From Planctomycetaceae bacterium (GTDB lineage: Bacteria; Planctomycetota; Planctomycetia; Pirellulales; Pirellulaceae), in NCBI GenBank assembly GCA_002862265.1, contig PKCQ01000285.1, positions 1-8,537 of the forward strand: a DNA stretch of 8,537 nt. The letters run 5' to 3'. Under the pieces are notes generated by a model. It searched no databases. It was not told the DNA's origin and saw nothing but the letters and a program-made list of their open reading frames with translations. Position numbers and translations under genes: made by a program. Each line of letters begins with the position of its first letter. Positions within the stretch are counted from its first letter, which is position 1. Shown here in pieces: positions 5,727-8,537 of this stretch.

Positions 5727-6227
5727 TTATTCGATCCAAACTCCTAACAATGCTTGCCGCTGCCGATTCGCCTGTGGCAGAACATCCGATCGGTGTTCAA
5801 TCGATGTGTCAGCACGGGACTGGAGGAAGACAAAGAGGGATTCAGCTGTCAGAGCGACGGGAGCTGAAAGAATTTGTGGCTCGTAAGGTTCAACGCGAAG
5901 ACCACTGTCCTGGCAATTTTCGCATCCTTCATCGGAGGCGTTTTCGTCGTCGATTGCATTTGACGAATCTGAAGTCCGCGAATCACTACAGTTACGATCG
6001 CCACAGCACGACGACTTCGATTCTCGTTGGGGTTGGCAACAAGATTCGTCACCACAGGTAGCTCCCGAGTCGGAAACTTTTGCTTTACAGAAGCAAATAG
6101 CTTGTGCGCCGCAACAACATGATTCCAGGAAAAAATTCGGGACTACTGCCAGCAGTAGCACCATTGCTACCCTAGCTGCTCGACAAAGCCTAAAAATTTT
6201 CCTGCGATTCAAAGAGATTATTCCCAA
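5727..6227 (-). CDS. Exported Cys-rich protein, unrecognised family
   Basis: The open frame has up to 166 codons. The N-terminus has a basic region (RRKIFRLCRAAR) followed by a hydrophobic core (VAMVLLLAVVPNFFL), a signal peptide or membrane anchor. Next comes a Cys-rich segment: CCCG (37-40), CFC (45-47), C58, CC63-64, CC74-75, C80, C102 and C105, embedded in Ser/Asp/Glu-rich sequence. The C-terminal 60 residues lack Cys and are ordinary in composition (ALTAESLFVFLQSR, ending QALLGVWIE). The start is uncertain: TTG at 6227 lies inside a possible promoter, TTG at 6212 would give a good basic signal-peptide n-region, and ATG at 6164 has AGGG upstream but would remove the basic residues; I favour 6212. 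The protein resembles no family I can name. Its position 66 bases before the Cys-rich lipoprotein suggests a shared metal- or thiol-related role in the cell envelope, which is inference. Confidence 0.65.
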   Translation of the reverse strand: MGIISLNRRKIFRLCRAARVAMVLLLAVVPNFFLESCCCGAQAICFCKAKVSDSGATCGDESCCQPQRESKSSCCGDRNCSDSRTSDSSNAIDDENASDEGCENCQDSGLRVEPYEPQILSAPVALTAESLFVFLQSRADTSIEHRSDVLPQANRQRQALLGVWIE

Positions 6228-6245
6228 TAAAAATTAATTCAGCAA
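6217..6245 (-). promoter_or_regulatory. Possible promoter of the Cys-rich gene pair
   Basis: On the minus strand TTGCTG (6245-6240) and AATAAT (6222-6217) are separated by 17 bases of A/T-rich sequence, resembling a sigma-70 promoter with a good -10 and a mediocre -35. It falls in the 74-base gap after the DUF6807 gene and would start transcription near 6210, which argues against the TTG start at 6227. Planctomycete promoters are poorly defined, so this is tentative. Confidence 0.3.
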
Positions 6246-6301
6246 CCTTACGGTACGACTCAGTTCGCCTGAAATCAAGTGATAAATGCATCCCACTTCC
6301 A

Positions 6302-7297
6302 TCATTCTTCTGCCCAGGATTCCCACTGCTCGTCAAGCCACTTGGAGTCTGGAGCTTCGTCAGTGACCAGGATGCGGTAGCGCGCTGAGTAAGGGTGCTG
6401 CTTGTCGATGGAGAACTTGCCGTCAACGCAGGGGGAATAGGCGAAGTAGGGCTTGGTGGGATGCAAGCGAACGGTTTGCGGAGCGCGAAAATTGCTGGGA
6501 TGGGAAAGCACGGCAATCGTGGCGGGTCGGGCGTCGATATTGCCGGTGAGTGCGACCCATTTCGATTTTTGGTGATTGCCTTCGATGCGGTTTGATCCGA
6601 GATTATTTAGAAAAGAACCTGGCTCGCGAGAGCCCTTCCGCAACTCGTCCTTGTCATTTGAAGTCAACCATTCCGATCGAGCGCGAAGAGCAAAACCTCC
6701 GTAGCGATTCTGTTTGATGACCAGCGGCGTATCGGTGAGTGCCGTTTGCTTCAAATTCAGGTCAAAACAATTGTAATAATCTTTTGTCTGATAGACGGTG
6801 ATCTTCCAGTTCTCTTTCAGTATGTCGACCTGAGGTTTTTGCTCCGCGCGGTGAATCAACTCCACTTCAAACTCGCTGCCCCCGTCCGTCTGTTTCTGGT
6901 ATCGGACCCGCTCGTGCAGAACTCGACCGGTGCCTTTGGCAAGATTCCAGAAGTCGATTTCACGTTTCGCGTAACTAGTTTTTACCCAAGCGGTGAAGAT
7001 GCCATGTTGATGGGGATGATCCGTGGGGAACATGTCGGTAATCACTCGGCCATTTGGCGTCATCACTGGGTGCAGGCAACCACTCCGGTGATAGATCGCA
7101 TCAATGCCTGCCGGAACGGGCGGCGATTTTTTGTTGTAGGCCAAAACGACTTGTTCGCCGCGAAGCACTTCAATGGTTTCGGGGCTTTCGCTGAAGCCGA
7201 GCTTATGAGTATTGGATTGACAATAAGCTTTCGGCGCTAGCGGCTGTGAGAGAACAAGCAAGAACGCGATGAGCTTTAATGGAGACGAGGTTTGCAT
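6302..7297 (-). CDS. Secreted DUF6807 family protein (often labelled PmoA family)
   Basis: The 331-residue protein starts with a signal peptide (SPLKLIAFLLVLSQPLAPKA, probable cleavage near residues 24-27). The mature part matches the DUF6807 family, widespread in Planctomycetes and Bacteroidetes. The diagnostic segment is YHRSGCLHPVMTPNGRVITD (69-88), followed by MFPTDHPHQHGIFTAW (89-104), with His76, His94, His96 and His98 that could form a polar or metal site. Further family-like stretches are VIKQNRYGGFALRARSEWL and a C-terminal block with HPSNFRAPQTVRLHPTKPYF and YSARYRILVTDE. Databases often call such proteins 'methane oxygenase PmoA', but there is no relation to the membrane methane monooxygenase; the real function is unknown, with a role in carbohydrate catabolism suspected from neighbours. 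The sulfatase gene lies 141 bases upstream on the same strand. The ATG start has only a weak ribosome-binding site. Confidence 0.85.
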   Translation of the reverse strand: MQTSSPLKLIAFLLVLSQPLAPKAYCQSNTHKLGFSESPETIEVLRGEQVVLAYNKKSPPVPAGIDAIYHRSGCLHPVMTPNGRVITDMFPTDHPHQHGIFTAWVKTSYAKREIDFWNLAKGTGRVLHERVRYQKQTDGGSEFEVELIHRAEQKPQVDILKENWKITVYQTKDYYNCFDLNLKQTALTDTPLVIKQNRYGGFALRARSEWLTSNDKDELRKGSREPGSFLNNLGSNRIEGNHQKSKWVALTGNIDARPATIAVLSHPSNFRAPQTVRLHPTKPYFAYSPCVDGKFSIDKQHPYSARYRILVTDEAPDSKWLDEQWESWAEE

Positions 7298-7438
7298 ATC
7301 GATCTATGGGTTTGAGGGGTCGGCACGAGCGGCGAGGCGTGTTACGAAATATGGTCCAATAATCGTCGGAAAAGCTTCTAGCTTATCCAGGTGCAGTGCG
7401 ACTGAGTCGCTACGCTCCCAGATTCGTGAACTCATCCG
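7298..7438. other. Sulfatase-DUF6807 spacer with two small hairpins
   Basis: Two exact inverted repeats lie close together: AAGCT-TCT-AGCTT (7372-7384) and GCGAC-TGA-GTCGC (7398-7410). Each has a 5-bp stem and a 3-base loop and neither has a T-run, so they are not standard terminators. They may be mRNA-processing or stability elements between two genes of one transcript, or chance. Confidence 0.3.
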
Positions 7439-8537
7439 CTACGGGGTGTGGATCACAATTCGTTTTCGTGTTGTAGGATTCTCTTTCATCCAAGCTTGGA
7501 TACGCTTCACCACTTTGGGATACTGTTGCGATTCATCCGTGCGTTCTTCCAAGTGGTTCTCCACTGCGTGATTGAACAGGAGCATGGAACTGCCGTCTGC
7601 CGGTATGACGGCTTTGAAACAATCGTAGCGAATGAAGTGCTTCCACCGCGCTTCTTCCGGAACTCTGGATTCTAGCTCAGCTATGATTTCTTCCAGCTCA
7701 GAGTCATTGATTCGATTCTCCCATTCGTTCGGATCTAGTGAGCGATCGTAGAGTTCCGCACTTCCGTCGAAGTACTGAATGTATCGCCAACGCTTGGTTG
7801 TGATCGCGTGATTGCCTCGCCCAAAGGTAGTCACCGTTTGATCGGCCCACTCAGAACTCGGGTCCTGAACCAGCGGAAGCAAACTTGTGCCTTCCAATCC
7901 ATCGTTGGGTCTCCCGCCAGCCATCTCCGCCACCGTAGGGAAAAGATCCAGCAGGTTCACAGGGCGATCACATTTGCTTCCAGCTTCGAAACCAACTGGT
8001 TGAGCTGAACGCGGAGGTACGATCAACAATGGAACGCGTGTCGCGCGTAACCAACCGGTTGCTTTTCCCCAATGTTCTTTTTCCCCTAGATGCCATCCGT
8101 GGTCTGACCAAAGAACGATCCAGGTGTTTTCCGCGTGCTCACTTTTCTCGAGGTTTTTCAGCAGGCCGCCGAGTAAATAATCGACAAAAGTCACCGTGGC
8201 CATGTAACTGGAAACTGCATTCCGCCACTCGCCATACTTGACGACCGTAGCGTGCGTTCCAGAAGTCGTTGGAATCAACGCATAGTCTCGACCGGCCTCC
8301 GAAAGATCTGCCAAGTCATTCTTCAAATGCGGCGGCAAGACCGTAGTCTTGGGCGGGTACATGTCGTGAAAACGCTTTGGGGCATACAGCGGTTGGTGCG
8401 GCAAGTGAATTCCGACGCCGAGAAAGAATGGCTTTTCATAGCTCTTCGTCAGCCGCTCACCGCACCATTTTACAACTGCTGCATCGCGAAACTCTTCGTC
8501 GGGGATATCGAGCGGTCCCCAGTCAAAAGTATGGGTG
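7439..8537 (-). CDS. S1-type sulfatase (iduronate-2-sulfatase-like), C-terminal part
   Basis: The frame is open to the right edge, so the N-terminus, including the CxPSR formylglycine motif, lies outside; 365 residues are visible, beginning THTFDWGPLDIPDEEFRDAA. Recognisable parts are EKPFFLGVGIHLPHQPLYAP, containing the HxPH-type substrate loop, then YMATVTFVDYLLGGLLKNL and WIVLWSDHGWHLGEKEHWGK (around 8064-8123), the metal and sulfate site segment typical of iduronate-2-sulfatase-like and related S1 sulfatases. RATRVPLLIVPP and PVNLLDLFPTVAEMAGGRPN follow, then GRGNHAITTKRWRYIQYFDG and ELYDRSLDPNEWENR, the normal C-terminal subdomain. These enzymes hydrolyse sulfate esters of polysaccharides, usually in the periplasm or outside the cell; planctomycetes carry many. 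The substrate cannot be told. The DUF6807 gene follows 141 bases downstream, suggesting a small catabolic transcript. The stop is TAG at 7439-7441. Confidence 0.95.
   Translation of the reverse strand, partial: THTFDWGPLDIPDEEFRDAAVVKWCGERLTKSYEKPFFLGVGIHLPHQPLYAPKRFHDMYPPKTTVLPPHLKNDLADLSEAGRDYALIPTTSGTHATVVKYGEWRNAVSSYMATVTFVDYLLGGLLKNLEKSEHAENTWIVLWSDHGWHLGEKEHWGKATGWLRATRVPLLIVPPRSAQPVGFEAGSKCDRPVNLLDLFPTVAEMAGGRPNDGLEGTSLLPLVQDPSSEWADQTVTTFGRGNHAITTKRWRYIQYFDGSAELYDRSLDPNEWENRINDSELEEIIAELESRVPEEARWKHFIRYDCFKAVIPADGSSMLLFNHAVENHLEERTDESQQYPKVVKRIQAWMKENPTTRKRIVIHTP

Noticed and set aside
6746..7240. Plus-strand 164-codon ORF
   Set aside because: It is fully antisense to the DUF6807 gene, which has a signal peptide and family motifs.
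7439..8404. Sulfatase starting at the codon at 8404 (LPHQPLY)
   Set aside because: The frame continues open to the window edge with conserved sulfatase sequence (EKPFFLGVGIH), so this is an internal codon and the gene is truncated by the window.

Overview
The window looks like a chromosomal segment from a planctomycete, most likely a Pirellulaceae/Rhodopirellula-type bacterium. This is inferred from the gene repertoire: an iduronate-sulfatase-like S1 sulfatase next to a DUF6807 secreted protein, an ApbE carrying the signature NPGGIGKGYALD, and IS256- and IS3-family remnants in a moderate-GC, loosely packed genome with long spacers. No rRNA, tRNA or CRISPR array is visible, so the taxonomic call rests on protein recognition alone.

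Layout. (1) At the left edge is the 3' part of a plus-strand TPR protein gene (1-1025). (2) Positions 1184-2110 hold a transposon graveyard: the left end of an IS3-family element with the first 26 codons of orfA, running straight into a decayed IS256-family (mutator-type) element. That element's transposase has two in-frame stops, a frameshift and a large internal deletion. (3) From about 2118 to the right edge every credible gene is on the minus strand. Reading right to left in transcription order these are: a sulfatase truncated by the window edge (7439-8537), a secreted DUF6807 protein (6302-7297), an exported Cys-rich protein (5727-6227), a Cys-rich lipoprotein with CCxxx repeats (5310-5660), a strong hairpin terminator (5225-5263), an ApbE-type FAD:protein FMN transferase (3803-4969), a small unrecognised ORF (2955-3272), moaB for molybdenum cofactor synthesis (2434-2943), and a small putative membrane protein (2118-2408). 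Positions 3273-3802 and 4970-5309 hold no recognisable gene and contain broken-looking frames.

How the genes may work together. The sulfatase and DUF6807 protein look like part of polysaccharide or glycoside catabolism, which is typical of planctomycetes. The two tandem Cys-rich exported proteins form a small unit closed by the terminator and look like an extracytoplasmic metal-handling (metallothionein-like) pair; this is the most interesting part of the window. ApbE and MoaB are both redox-cofactor genes, but they are separated by about 860 bases and nothing in the sequence shows that they are functionally linked.
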